In this document: positions 23,451 to 36,032 of the stretch, piece by piece | How the letters are laid out: each line of letters begins with the position of its first letter | Numbering within the stretch: position 1 is the stretch's first letter | Source of the DNA: Excoecaria cochinchinensis | Lineage: Eukaryota; Streptophyta; Magnoliopsida; Malpighiales; Euphorbiaceae | DNA: 64,000 nucleotides | NCBI GenBank assembly: GCA_947683425.1 | Contig: CANTUQ010000003.1 | Location: 4,464,001 to 4,528,000 of the forward strand | Direction of reading: 5' to 3' | The notes under the pieces: generated by a model | Databases searched by the model: none | What the model was told of the DNA's origin: nothing | Seen by the model: only the letters and a program-made list of their open reading frames with translations | Position numbers and translations under genes: made by a program

Positions 23451-23871
23451 AGAGGAGACCCCGCCGGGTTCCTTGTCCCAAAAGGGATCTTTTTAATCGA
23501 TGTCTATGTTCAGATCGGTATTTCTCTGTACCTGTGTGATGAAAGATTTTGTTAGTTCATGTTTGAGTGGTCATCTTTTAACCTGTCTATTGATGGCGTG
23601 ATCTTGCTTTATTTGCTATGCCATGTTTCATTTTTCATCTTTTCTTATTTGAGTTGTTATTCATCATTTTTGTTTCGGTTTTGTTATATTGTCATCTTCA
23701 TTGACATATAAGTAAATATGAGAACATACACTTTCTGTGATGTGATTAAACAATTAACAATCGAATGATCATGCAATAATGAAACAAAAGTTTTCACTAG
23801 AAACGTCATTTTTGTACAGTGCATATACAAAATGAAAATGTACAATAGATACAAAAATAACTCCCTGAAGA
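23451..23871. other. A1 3' UTR spacer
   Basis: AT-rich sequence between the tandem repeat and the extra sense-strand gene. Nothing coding or regulatory is recognised. Confidence 0.5.
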
Positions 23872-25869
23872 TCAAAGAGGTGTGTAGTCGGAGGGCTCAT
23901 CGGGATCCTCGTCATCTGATATGTGCACTGTCCCTGGAGGAGGTGGAGGTGGAGCTGGCTGACCCGTGGAGGGCCCTGCCTCGTGATCATGGGCCCGCCT
24001 GAACCGGATCTGAGCGTAGCCATCCAAGAAGGGCTGGGTACAGGTGCTCATAAACCCTAAGGTCTCAGAAACCTTGTCTCCTAACTTCTTGAAGGCTTGG
24101 CTCAACTGAATGGTCTGCTCGCTGGCGGCCTTTCTCCTCTGCTCCATCTGCTCTCTGAACTCTCTCATGGTCTGAGATAGAGGTGGGAGGATCCCCTCTA
24201 TCGCCTGGACACAGGATCTCAGAGAGTCGAGCGACTCGTCGATCATCTGTAGGGTCATGTCAACCCTCTGAGACGCCTGGTCCTGTGACGTCCTCAAATC
24301 ATGAGTGAGTTGCTGCCTAAGCTCCCTCTGCCTCTGAGCAATCTGCTCAATTAGCCTCATCTGCTCACCTCTGAAGGCCCCTAAGGCCTGAGCCTGCTCA
24401 TCCCTGAAAACATCCAAGGCCCGAGCCTGCTCCCGAGTCGTATGCTCAATGTAGCCGGCCTGCTCTTGGGCTAAGCGCTCCACCGACTGGGACTGCTCCT
24501 GAATGGCAGCCTGCTGGCGATCCAATCTCTCATGAATAGCCCTGTCCCTCTCATCCTTCCGCCGCTCTAAGGCTGTAAACATGGACGTGAGGAGCTGAGA
24601 GAAGTCAGGCTGCGCAGGCTGTTGCGGTGCTGGCTCTGGCGGTGGTGCCGAGGAGGTGGATGCCCCTGGGTCGCCTCGGGAGTACGGGTGGTAACTCTCG
24701 GAGGGCCCGTGGATAGACCTCTTTACCCTGGCGCTCGATGATGGGGCTGGAGTCGGCGGTCTGGATGCCAGTGAAGCGGCGAAGAGGTCGTCCATCGTGA
24801 ACTCAAAGTCAAAGTCCGAGGGAGTCCTGGGCTGCTCCTGCTGCTGTGGTAGTGGCACAGTCTGTGGCTGAGGAGGCTGAGGATACTGATGCTCTGGCTG
24901 AGGCTCGGGCTGAGGCTGGGGCTCTGTCTGCGGCTCGGGCTGTGGAGGTTGCTCCTCCGGGTGCTTCAGGTGGTCTGGGTCTGCACCCAAGGGCGGGAGT
25001 GAGAACATCCGCCTGGTCTCATGAATGGTCAACACCCTGTAGGCCTCTGCCTGCCCTGATATCGGGGAGATCATCCCCATCTATACTGCTGCTGCGGCAT
25101 CCACATGGATCCCCTCCTCCAAAGGTCCTCTCAACCTGTCAAGGTTAACCCCCAACCTCAAAAGTAACCGGGTGATAAGTCCTCCTACTATCACCACCGG
25201 TGTCAATCCTCTGCCGACTCTAGTCAAGTTGGCCAAGATCTCGTGGCTAATATTGAGACGCTGGCCTGCCACCATAGCCCAGAGGCTTCAGATCTCGGCC
25301 GCGTTAAGCGACCCTGGATTACCAGCTCGACCAAGGTACGAACTGGATAGCACTCTGTGCAAATACCGGAGCGCCTGAGACACCAGTTCGGTGCGCTTCG
25401 CTGTATCATGATCATACAGCACTCCCGGTAGGGCAATAGCCACCCAATGGGCGCGTCTCACCGCTCGCCGTGGGATCTCGACCCCCTCCTCTGTAGGGAG
25501 CCCCATGGCCTGTGCAAATCTCTGCCTGGTAATACTGAAGTGGTCGCCGTCGAACCAAAACTGGACCATCCCTGGGTCGGTATCTGCACTCTGAAAAGCG
25601 GCGTAGCGAAGAGTGGCCAGGACCTGGCGAGTAGCCTCTAGAAAAGTCTGGAAGGAGGGCTCAAGGAACTCTGTCCACCCGGCACCCTCGGCAAGTCAAT
25701 CAAACTCTGGGGCCAACCCTAGGGCCTCTAGAAACGGTCGGGACACAAAGCGACTGGCCCAAAGATCTACTTGAGCCAATGCTCTATAACTCTGGGCTGA
25801 CTCATCATCCATCCAATTCGGAGCTACAAGCTCGGGCTGGGCCTACGGTGCTCTACGTCTAGGAGGCAT
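23872..25869 (-). pseudogene. ATHILA-ORF1-like extra gene of A1, sense strand, downstream of pol
   Basis: A single frame of 665 codons runs from ATG at 25869 (MPPRRRAP) to the stop at 23872, interrupted by four stops: TAG 25843, TGA 25696, TGA 25288 and TAG 25081. The N-terminal half (FWFDGDHFSITRQRFAQAMG, SQALRYLHRVLSSSYLGR, GGLITRLLLRLGVN) resembles the ATHILA ORF-1 family of plant retroelement proteins, whose function is unknown. The C-terminal half has a P/E/Q-rich linker, then a glutamine- and arginine-rich likely coiled coil (about 24030-24600). It ends with an acidic tail (SDDEDPDEPSDYTPL). It lies where env-like genes sit in some plant retroelements, but no signal peptide or membrane segment is seen. 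A polypyrimidine tract plus CAG abuts the ATG, so a spliced message is likely. The family call is tentative. Confidence 0.6.
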
Positions 25870-26546
25870 CCTGGAAAGGAGGAGAAATTAGACAGCAAGA
25901 ATTTGACAAAACAAATATTATTAGACTTATTTTCCAGTCGAAGGCCCATTTAGGCCTCACCAGGGCAATGGCGACCCAAAACAAGATAGAAAATTGATAA
26001 TGAATGAAAAGGGCAAAGGTTGCCCACATGCTTTGCACATATCAAGGCAAAAACAATATACAGTTATCATGGAAATAAATTTGAAGTGAATAAAAATGAG
26101 CTTTCTAGGCCCAAGGTACGCATTGTACGAAAATATTCAATTTTTGAATAAAAAAATTGGGCAGCACCCCGGTAAGGGTATGCCCAATCTCCTTCATGAA
26201 AAGGCATACAAATAGGCCTCAGGCCTCAACCACAATATGGGCATAAAGATGGGGCGCACCTCGCCAAAAGTGTGCCCCCAACAACACAAGATAATGGCCT
26301 CAGGCCGCCAAAGCAAAAATATGCACAGAATGGTGCGCTAAACAGCGTAATTCTAAAGCATAAAAAATTATAGAAAAATTCTATTTCTATGTGATCATGC
26401 AAAAATTCAGGTTTAATTGCACTAAAAAAAATGGGCAGCATTCTCCCTAAATTCCTAAGGCATTTTAAAATTTTCTAAAGTTGAAAGAAGAAGAAATGAA
26501 GAAATAAATTGAATAAAATTCAAGAAAAAAGTAATTATTTACTTAC
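25870..26546 (-). other. Candidate intron upstream of the A1 extra sense gene
   Basis: On the minus strand the segment begins GTAAGT (26546-26541), a consensus donor, and ends TTTCTCCTCCTTTCCAG just before GATG of the start codon. It is AT-rich and non-coding, about 680 bp. In A2 the acceptor is kept (TTTGCAG) but the donor has changed to ATAAGT, with GTAAAT four bases further on. Confidence 0.5.
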
Positions 26547-26739
26547 TTGGAATCGAGAGAAGTGTAGAAACTGAAGAAATATAAATATCAAAGCGCCCGG
26601 TGAGTAAATGATGCGAAATTATGAAGAAATCGCGAAAAAAGATGAAGAATGCTTGAAAAAACACTTAAAAAACGCTAAAGAACGGTTTGGGAGAGGAAGA
26701 AGAAAAGGACAGCAGCGTTTACACCGTCTGTCACTCGCC

Positions 26740-26941
26740 CTGATATAGAATTTCGTGACCGACGAGCTGGGCATCTGTAGAAGCGACTGACGGGCTGGCC
26801 GTCTGTCATGCAATAAATGCGATTTAATGCGCGTGATGAATGCAATGATGACGCATGTGCCTGCCAGGTGAATCTCTACCGACCGGCAGGCCGTCTCTCT
26901 AGAGAGACGGGTAGGCCGTCGGTGACCCTTCCCTATATATT
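26740..26941. promoter_or_regulatory. Bidirectional promoter between the two extra genes, A1 copy
   Basis: The plus-strand TATA (TATATATT) is at 26934-26941, 70 bp before the ATG at 27011. The matching minus-strand box is weakened here to CTATATCAG (26740-26748), while A2 has CTATATAAG. A 46-bp imperfect palindrome (26878-26923) abuts the plus-strand TATA, and GACGG/CCGTC dyads fill the space between. Confidence 0.6.
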
Positions 26942-27010
26942 CTGCCAAAATTTTTGCTCTTCTTGAGTCTCTTCATTTTCCAACACCTTGAGCCTTTCAT
27001 ATTTCTCAAA

Positions 27011-28385
27011 ATGTCTTCCTCTCTAGCCCAAAGGATGCACCGTATCTTAGATGACAAACACACTTGGGAAGAGGGCGCCCTTTCCTCTCTTCCGGGCTGA
27101 AATACCTGTGCCGGGTGAAAGTCGACCAGAACCTCCTCCTGGCGGCGACCCACTATTGGAATCCCTGGTTTTACGTTTTCTGGTTCACTTATCAGGAACT
27201 GTGCCCTTTGCCTGAAGAATTAGCTGCCATTCTCGGAGCTTGGTTCCCTCCTAGCGCTTTGCCCTGTGTCCCCCACTGCGGCCTATTCCAGGCCCGGGAT
27301 ATAGCTATGGCGCTCGGTATACCCTCATCTGAGGCCGTCCGGCTGATTTCTCCGGGCTCTCTCTTTGCTCTGGGGCCACTGATCGAGGCTCTGGATCAGT
27401 TCACCGACATCCCCACCTACCGGGTAAGCATTACATTCTTGTTTTGCACGGTGAACTTCCTTACTGTTGTTTCAGGGGGTTTGACAGGTGACTCCCGCCT
27501 GTTCGGAGTCTTGGGCGACTTTTATCTGGTATTATCACCCTTACCGCTCATTCTGGCTGAAACCATTATGGGCTTGGATGCTGTGAGCTCTGGATCCACT
27601 ACAACCTTCACCGGCAGCCCCTTATTGCTCCAGGTACGTCATTATTTTAAAGGTAGTGCGTCCCTTATGGATTTTCACACTAGCTTTTCTTAGCGGGAGG
27701 TGCGTCCTTTCGGATTTTCACACAACCCTGTGCCTTATTTTTTCCTAAAGTAAACCCTACTTACTTCAGCGGCTTTTTTCTCTTTTTTTTCTTTTTCTTC
27801 TCTTCTTTCTTCTTTCTTTTTTCTTATGTTTTTTTTTTTTTTTTTAATTTTTTTTTTCAGATCTGGCTGCAAGAAAAACTGAAGATGCTTTCTGAACCAC
27901 CCCCTCGCGTTACTCCACAGTACTCGCCAAGCCACTTTCTGCCGCATCGACGACTTTATGGGTGTGCCACTACTAGTGAAGGCATTACCAGATTTGGCGA
28001 GCTGTCAGATGACGACATCAGTTTTACGTCTACTTGGCTCCCACTGTCTCATGTGGTCATTGATGGGCCATCGGGGTGTGTTCCCCTCTGCGGCCTCCGT
28101 CAGGCCACCTTCTGCATCACCTCTCGATGTACACGCCAGCTCGGGACGACCCAGGATGTAGTGAGGGTTCCTTTGTCTTTCCGGGGAGGAGCTCTCTCGG
28201 CTGCGTTTGCCTCTCGGTATCATGAGCTGTGGGGCAGACTACCAGTGAAGACTGTTATCCCGAAGTTCGGCAATCATTCTGTGTCTTCGACTAACGAGTA
28301 CAAGAAGTGGATCCTTAGTCCAGCATCTGATAACAAGACCCGAGGGCTGAAGCATTTGGTCGGTGAGAGCAGCAGCAGGACTTAG
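27011..28385 (+). pseudogene. PMD/DUF7745-like extra gene of A1, antisense, two exons
   Basis: Exon 1 is 27011-27633 and exon 2 is 27861-28385. The 227-bp intron has donor CAG/GTACGT and a long T-run ending TTTTTTTCAG/ATCTGG. By comparison with A2, one base is missing near 27097, so exon 1 is frameshifted after about 28 codons; exon 2 is open to the TAG at 28383. Full length would be about 382 residues. The order of motifs resembles plant mobile domain / DUF7745-type proteins: FTYQELCPLPEELAAILGAW, a proline-rich turn, ILAET then LLLQIWLQEKL across the splice site, and VIDGPSGCVPLCGLRQA. That group is common in plant genomes, and its molecular role here is unknown. The gene is antisense to the retroelement and has its own TATA box. 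Confidence 0.6.
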
Positions 28386-28775
28386 CTTGGCTTACATATG
28401 TATTTCTTTTGGTGCTACATTTCTTTTTAACGCAGAACTAGGAAATGACAAAAAATGAAAAGGATAATATTCATTCTATTTCACGAATTTGTGTACATTT
28501 TTATATAATTTCAGCATACATGATCAGTTTTGGGCATTTACTCAGCTGTTTACGCGCTGTTAACACAAAGAACCAAATTTTAACAGCATCAACTCCTGTT
28601 ACCAATCGGCCCTCTCGGGTTTTCACGATCGGACATTTTCTCTCATGCCTCTAATTTTTGCACAGGATGCCTTTTTTCGGTTTTCACCCTGTCGAGGCGC
28701 CCAATTTTAGCACAGCCGCCTTTTTTCAGTTTTTGACTTGCAGGGCATTTTATTCTCTTCTTTTTATTTTGGTCT
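28386..28775 (-). other. Spacer between A1 pol and the antisense gene
   Basis: Two purine-rich blocks on the minus strand (GAAAAAAGGC near 28669 and a diverged copy near 28721) sit 45-110 bp beyond the pol stop. They resemble the PPT that abuts the LTR in element D. No gene is seen. Confidence 0.5.
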
Positions 28776-31700
28776 TTAGCCGTGGAACCTTTTGAGTCTG
28801 TCGACATTGATCGGCTCTTTGAACTCGTTCCCGTCACTATCCGACAAGATTGCAGCTCCTTTGGACAGCAGTTTCTTAAGGATATATGGCCCTTCCCAGG
28901 TCGGTCTGAATTTCCCTCTAATATCTGGTATGCGTGGCCTCATCTGCTTGAACACCAAGTCCCCTTCCTTCAGCGGATGCTTTCTCACCTTCTTTCTGAA
29001 AGTTCTTCCTAATCTCTTCTGGTAAATCTGATTATGATAATAAGCTTTCAGCCTACTCTCATCCAGTAAATTCAAGTGCTGTAGCCTCTGCTGCGCCCAT
29101 TCGGCTTCTGAAATTTGGGTTTCCATGACCACCCTCAGTGATTTGAGCTCTATCTCAACTGGCAATACTGCTTCCGTTCCGTATACCAGGGAAAATGGTG
29201 TAGCACCTGTAGACGTCCTCACCGTCGTTCGATATCCCCACAGGGCAAAGGGTAACTTTTCGGCCCAGTCTTTGTAGGTTTGGACCATCTTGGACAGGAT
29301 TTTCTTCATATTCTTATTAACAGCTTCTACTGATCCATTCGCTTATGGTCGGTAGGGAGAGGATTTATGATGCTCGACACCGTTCTTCTCGAGGAGCTTC
29401 CTGGTTTCTCCCATGAACTGCATCCCATTATCAGACACTATGTGATGGGGGAGGCCATATCTGCAGATCAAATTTCTCTCTATGAACTTGGCCATGTCCC
29501 TCGCGTCAATCTTTTTGAAGGATTCTGCCTCTACCCATTTGGTAAAATAGTCGATTGCGACTATGATGTACCTATGTCCATTGGATGTCGTAGGGCGAAT
29601 CTCTCCGATGATATCTATCCCCCAAGCAGCGAAAGGCCAAGGTGATGTCAGGTTATGTAGCTCTGATACTGGCAGGTGCCTCAAGTCTGCGTATGGTTGG
29701 CATAACTGGCATCGCTTAACATATTTCGAGCAGTCGTTGTCTATCGTAAGCCAATAGAAGCCTTGCCTAATGATCTTCTTAGCCAAGGTCAAACCGTTTA
29801 TGTGGGTCCCACAGACACCTACATGGGTTTCCTCCATCACCTTGCGGGCTTCCTTTTCATTCAGGCACCTGAGCTGAATCCCGTCCGACCGTCTTTTGTA
29901 CAACACCCCTTCTAAGGATATGAACTGAGTAGATAGCTTCCGGATCATCCTCTGGTCTTTCTCAGTAGCTTCTTCTGGAAATTTATTGTTTTCCAAGTAG
30001 TTCATGATGTCGAAGTACCATGGTTTCCCATCCGCCACTTCTACTTCCATCACAGGCTCGGTTTTAAAACTGGGCTTATCAGAACTCAAAATCAGCACTG
30101 GCTTCATAGTCACTCCTTCGGGGTTATCCCACATTGACAGTAAGGTTGCCAACACATCAGCCAGATGGTTTTCATCTCTCGGCACGAAGTGGAAAGTACA
30201 GGTCTCGAACTGCCCACATACCTCTTTCAAATACTCAACTTAGGGCATCAGCCGTTCTTCTTTTACTGCCCACTCACCTCGGATCTAGTTAATCACCAGG
30301 GATGAGTCACCGAAGACTTCTATATTCTTTGCCCCCAATGCCGCTAAAGCTTCCAATCCGAAGGTGCACGCTTCGTATTCGGCTTCATTGTTGGTTGCTT
30401 TGTACCTCAGCTTCTTAGCGAGGGGAAGATTCTCATTATCTGGGGTCGTCAAGATGATCCCAACTCCGGCTCCTCTGTTATTTACCGCCCCGTCGAAGTG
30501 CAACTGCCATCATTGAACAGAAATTGCGACTATGCTCTCATCAGGAAAGGTGAACTCGGGAGTGTCTCCTTGAATAGGATGCTCAGCAAGAAATTCGGCT
30601 ACGGCTCGCCCCTTAATAGTCTTGCGGGTGATGTATTGCACATCAAACTCCTGTAGCAAGAGCAGCCATCTCCCCATCTTTCCAAGCAAAGACGGTGCTT
30701 CCTGCAAATATCTTAACGGATTCTGCTTGGCCACTGCTTGAACCTTGTACGAGTGGAAATAATGTCTCAGTTTCTTTGACGCCCAAATTACTGCGAGACA
30801 TATCTTTTCTACTTCAGCATATTTTATCTCATAAGCTAGGAATTTCTTGCTGAGGTAATAAATTGCAAACTCCACCCCAAATTCATCCTCTTTAGCCATC
30901 ATGGCGCCCACTGAACTGTCCTCTACTGCCAGATACAGGATAAGCAGTTTGATCGGTTGCGGAGGCCTTAGCACTGGCGGATTCAATAGGTATTTCCTGA
31001 TGCTGTCAAAGGCTTTTTGGCATTCTTCGTTCCAGACCACAGGTTGATTCTTTCTAAGCAGCTTAAAAACAGGCTCGCATATCGAAGTGAGCTTGGCGAT
31101 GAATCTGCTGACATACTGCAGCTTGCCCAGGAAACTCCTTACATCCTTCTCCTTTTGTGGCACGGGCATCTCTCTGATGGCCTTCACCTTGTCCGGGTCA
31201 ATTTCTATCCCCCTCTGGCTGACGACATGTCCCAATATCTTTCCTGAAGTCACTCCGAAAATGCACTTCCTAGGGTTAAGTCACAGATTATACTTATCAA
31301 TCCTGGTGAAGAACTTCTCTAGAGCTTCAAAGTGTCCCTCCCGGGTGGCTGACTTGACCATCATGTCATCGACATACACTTCCACTTCTTTATGGATCAG
31401 GTCACCTAAGATCTTGGTCGCTATTCTCTGGTATGTGGCCCCTGCGTTCTTCAGGCCGAAAGGCATGACCCGGTAGGCATAGGTCCCCCACTCCGTGATG
31501 AAAGCGGTTTTAACCCTGTCAGCTATTTTGTTGAGGATCTGATTGTAGCCCACATAACCATCTCCAAAGCTGTACATCGCGCAATTGGCGGCACTGTCTA
31601 TCAATACATTGATATGGGGTAGTGGAAAATCATCTTTAGGGCAAGCTTTGTTCAGATCTCGATAATCCACACACACCCTGACCTTTCCGTTCTTCTTTGC

Positions 31701-34700
31701 TACAGGGACCACATTTGCCAGCCATGTAGGATACTGCACCTCAACAAGGAACTTGGCTTCAATCTGCTGTCGAATTTTCTCCTTGACCTTGTCAGCCCAT
31801 TCTGGTCTGAGCCTTCTCAACTTCTGTTTCACGGGCTTGTAATCCGGATAAGTCGGGATAGCATGTTCTGCCACATCTCGGTCAATTCCCGGCATGTCCT
31901 CATAGTTCCAGGCAAAGACTTTTTCATGCTTTCTTATTATTCTCTCAAAATTTTTCCTCTCCTCAGGAGTTATATTTGATGCTATTAGAATTTCTTTCGG
32001 ATTTTCCGAGGTTCCAAGATTAAAAGGCATTGTATCAGTGGAATCAATGTCAAAAATTGATGGAATATGATCATGTTCATGCATGTTGAAATCATTAAAA
32101 ACATCGCACAAGTAAGAGAAATTGTTTGTCTTATTAATAATATTATAATTGTCATTTACATCATAAAAGAGTTCTGGAATAAAAAGATAGTCTAAGCTAG
32201 AGTTTTCTTCTACCACTCCCGAGGTTGATGTCGTTGCAGCTTGATCACTGGCTTCCTGATTCAGTAGAGGCCCTCCAGGCATGTCGAAAGAAATCTTCAA
32301 ATCCCCCATTTTCAGCTCTGATTCTGCTATCTTTTCTTTCCCTTTCAGCCTAGTAGCTATCATTTTCTCGGTAATGACCTCCTCAGGTTCGCATCTGTCC
32401 CAAGTGATACCCTGAGTCATGACCTCTTCATCCCAGAAGCTCTCAGCAGTCTTGATAAACCCGACACGCCAGTCAAATACATCATTAAAGATCTCGAAGC
32501 CAGGGACAATCCGCCCATCTACCCATTGCGGCTCGTCTTCGCCAGTGTAAGCACAAACTGAGGATGCTGGTACGAAGCTCTCTCAAATGTGAGGGATCTT
32601 GTCTGTCGCCTTCTTCTTGCCGAAGCCACCTCTGTACCCCAGACCTTTCCGATTTTTCTGACCTCGAGTGGTGATCGCTGTTTGCAACCCTTGAGAGTTT
32701 CTGCCCAAACTAGCCCCGGGGAGATAGTGCATCTTCTTCATCATATTAACCACAACTGGGCTATCCACTGACCCGTATTCTTCCCTTATCATGGACACAT
32801 GGAAGCCGCTAAATGGCTGATTAGCTATTTCCAGTGCTGAGACCTGGTTCTCCCTGGCTGCTTTGATAGTCACCACCTCCCCTTTATGTGGGAACTTTAT
32901 CATTTGATGCAGCGTGGATGGCACTCCTCCTAATTTGTGAAACCAGGGTCTCCCAAGTAGAGCTGAGAAGTTAGCAGGGATGGGCAGCACTACAAATTCT
33001 ACCTCCACTTCAATAGGTCCTGTCTTGACCAAGGTCTTAAAGGTTCCCGAGGCTTGCCTCCTCGAATTATCGTAGGCTGTGATAGTCAGATCTGATCCAC
33101 TGAGCATATCCTCGTTTAAGCTAAAAGCCTGTAGAGCTATCAGGGGGCACACATTGATAGAAGACCCATCGTCTACCATAACACAAGCAGTGTGCTTGTC
33201 GTTAATTTGCGCTTTGATGTACAAGGGTCGGTTATGGTTACGGCCTTCAACCAGTAAGTCGGCGTCGAAAAAGACCAATCTCTCCTCGGATCCTCCCTTA
33301 ATTAGACCCAAAAGCTTTGATGGGGAAATTGTGGTGGCGACCGTGGCCTCAACCAAAGCCTCTACTACCTTCTGCCAATGAGAGGGGGATTGTCTCAATA
33401 GATCCCAAATGGATATTTGAGCTGCAGTTTTCTTCAACTGCTTGACAATCTGACTTTCCTCTGGCTCTTTCTCTGCTGATGGCTGCACTGGCTCAGGTAG
33501 TCTCGTAATCTCAGGGACAACTCTTCCACTCCTTGTCACAGCCCCTATCTCTTCTTCGTCTCCATCGGACCTCCACAAATCAAGGTTCATTTCCCCTTCT
33601 TCCTCGACTTCTCCACCGCTCTCACTGCTAGACCAGCAATCAAGGGTCGCCACAACTGCCTTCTCCTTCCTATCCTTGGAAAAATCAGTGGCAAACTTCT
33701 TGCTCCCATATAGATCTTGTAGCACGTACCACTTTGGCAGGCTAGATCCGATCATAAACACGGGTGGTGGTACGGCATTATAACCAGGCTTCTTCTCAGT
33801 TTCCCTCTTTTCAGGGTCAGAAATTTGCTTGCTATTAATCAAGTCTTGGATACAGTGCCGGAGCGCCTTACACTTATCTGTGATGTGGCCTGAGTGCTGG
33901 AGGAACGCACAGAATTCATTATCTTTATGTGCAGGCTTCCCTTGCGTCAATGCTGGCCTAGGAGCCAGAGGGTGAAATTTTCCCTCCTTCATTAACCTTC
34001 TCAAGACCCAAGATAATGGTCTCCCCAAGTTCGAGAACTTCCTTTGGGTGGTCACTTCGGTATCAGACACTTCACCCGTTCTTCTAGTGCCATTATTGGG
34101 ACCTGTTGGCCTACCAGCTCCTTGACTGGGGTTAGCCCTTTTGGCAAAATTATCACTGTTAGCCTTCCTAGTTAAGAACTCTCCCTCTGCCTCGATGGCT
34201 ATATCCTTGAGAGACTCCCAGTCCTTCAACCCCTTTATCTTCAACCCATATTTCAAGTACGGGCTCGCATTCTTGATAAACAAACGAATCTGATCCTGGG
34301 TGTCCGGCTTCCTGCGCATCTCCATTACTCGGTTTCGCCATCGGGTAAGATAATCATGGAAAGATTCCCCGGTCTTCTGCTGGAGTAGTTTAAGATCTTT
34401 TAAAGTCTCCTCCATCCTAGTATTACAGTCATACTGCTTCAAAAACTCCTCAGTGAGCAGATCCCAATCTTCTTTAGTGCGGCGGTCAAGGCCATGATAC
34501 CAGTCGATGGCATGAGAGGTCAGACTCAGACAAAAGTATTCTACCTTCAGCTTCTTAGACAACGTGGTCCCTTTCATGACCAGAGAATACTGTTTCACAT
34601 GAGCGGTCGGGTAAGAAGTACCGTCAAACTTTGGCACATCTGGCATTTTGAAGTTATAAGGGATCGGGTCCTCTCCGTCCAACTCTTTATCCTCCGGGTT

Positions 34701-35114
34701 CATCCCATGAGCTCTGCCTATCATACGGGCCATGGCTTCGAACCTCTCTTCCATCTTTTTCAGAATAAACTCATCAGCTTGAGGTGCCTTCCCCTTCTCA
34801 GACGCAATGCTCATCCTATCATCCTCGATATCTCTATCATCATCAATTCTCAGCACAAGCCTACTCCTCTGCTCTCCCGAGGCTACTGACCTTAACTCTA
34901 CTGGAGGTGGCCTAACAGGCTCTTCTCGTCTTTCGACCCTTTCTTCTTCTGGCTCATTCTGTCTCACAGGAGGAGGAGGATTCTGTGGAGCATTCTGTTG
35001 TGCCAGGGCGGTCAACATATTCATCATCCTACCCTCGAATTCCTCAAAATGGCAGCCCACTTGTTCCGCAATCATGGCCCTGGTGGCGTCTTCCCCCCTA
35101 GGCGAGTTTGCCAT
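28776..35114 (-). pseudogene. gag-pro-pol of A1 (Tat lineage), broken by point stops
   Basis: One frame runs from ATG at 35114 (MANSPRGEDATR) to the stop at 28776 with in-frame stops at 32583, 31281, 30510, 30285, 30240 and 29343; I see no frameshift. Gag occupies roughly 35114-33650 and includes a zinc-knuckle-like motif near 33900, where A2 has CX2HX4HX4C and A1 has lost the first His (CAFLQHSGH). Protease has VMVDDGSSINV near 33180. RT has YVDD near 31370. Two RNase H domains and a DD35E integrase follow, and the C-terminus is RLKRFHG. Compared with A2, four of the six stops are C-to-T or G-involving changes at CAG, CAA, CGA or GGA codons. The product would be the usual capsid, protease, RT/RNase H and integrase set. 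Confidence 0.9.
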
Positions 35115-36012
35115 CTGAGATACTGCACCACTGATTTCTGATAAGATTTCTGGTAGACCCTCTCTATCTGACAGCTCGGGAGTAGGAACTCGGATCAGTC
35201 GTCCGGTTGGTAATCTAGTCCACCTGGGCAGATCTATGATGGCTGCAGGGACAAAAAGTTAGGCATGATGCATGAAATGCAGGTATAATGCATGGTCGTG
35301 ATATGCAACACTTACAGAGCACAAGCAAGCAAGTAGGTCCTTCCGCCCTTATTTCTCCCACACACGTGGTCGTGCAGTCTCTTTCCTAGGTGGGATTAGC
35401 CCAAGGGTCAACGAGGGACCCAATGGACACGCATGGTGCACGGCGAAAAACCGGCAACATGACACTCCTATGCTAATGTACAAGCGGATGGATAATGATC
35501 GTCACGTATTTGGACGTTCCATAAATTTCGACATGGCCCTACCGGGGCATGATAGCCTTTGGCTAGGTTACCAAGCGATACATGTGGACTCACTCAATAC
35601 ATGAGGACCCATACAGCAAGCATGGAATTAAGGTTCATTTCACCTGTGGAAAATAGCTATGGCCGTTACATGAGCTTTGGACAAGGGAGATGTTTCTTTA
35701 AGGCTACCCAAGCATGATCCCTGCCGACAGGTCTAGCCCATCACGAGCATAGCGACCGATCGGGTCGTCATTTTGATATACCATTGAGGTACATGGCTTG
35801 GGCTGGTGATTATCCTTAACACTTCCCCAAATTGAGTGAAAATGAGGTCGTGCTTCAGGAACGCACCGGGGCTAAAAGAGGGACAAAACTAGCATATTCT
35901 AAGGCTATAATGATATGCGAATGCAATTTTGAGAGAATGCGAATTTATGAATTAAATTTTAATCATAAATGTTAAGCGAGGTATTTTCAAATCGAAATCT
36001 CGAACCATAAAA
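35115..36012 (-). other. A1 leader and N-terminal gag extension
   Basis: 35115-35242 continues the gag frame upstream of the MANSP methionine and encodes a conserved IIDLPRWTR. It is preceded on the minus strand by TTTTTGTCCCTGCAG, a good 3' splice site (boundary 35243/35242). The rest is non-coding leader, alignable on the reverse strand with the leaders of C and D (for example GACCCGATCGGTC at about 35753-35765). A candidate donor, CACAG/GTGAAATG, lies near 35640-35652 on the minus strand. Confidence 0.6.
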
Positions 36013-36031
36013 GTCCCCAGTGGAGTCGCCA
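36013..36031 (-). other. Primer-binding site of A1
   Basis: On the minus strand it reads TGGCGACTCCACTGGGGAC, one base from the LTR end (TGTGACGC starts at 36033 on the plus strand). It is identical to the PBS of element C. Confidence 0.85.
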
Positions 36032-36032
36032 C

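Noticed and set aside
23872..25869. Sense extra gene as a retroviral-type envelope
   Set aside because: It is in the right place downstream of pol, but I see no signal peptide, transmembrane helix or cleavage site; the tail looks like a soluble coiled coil.
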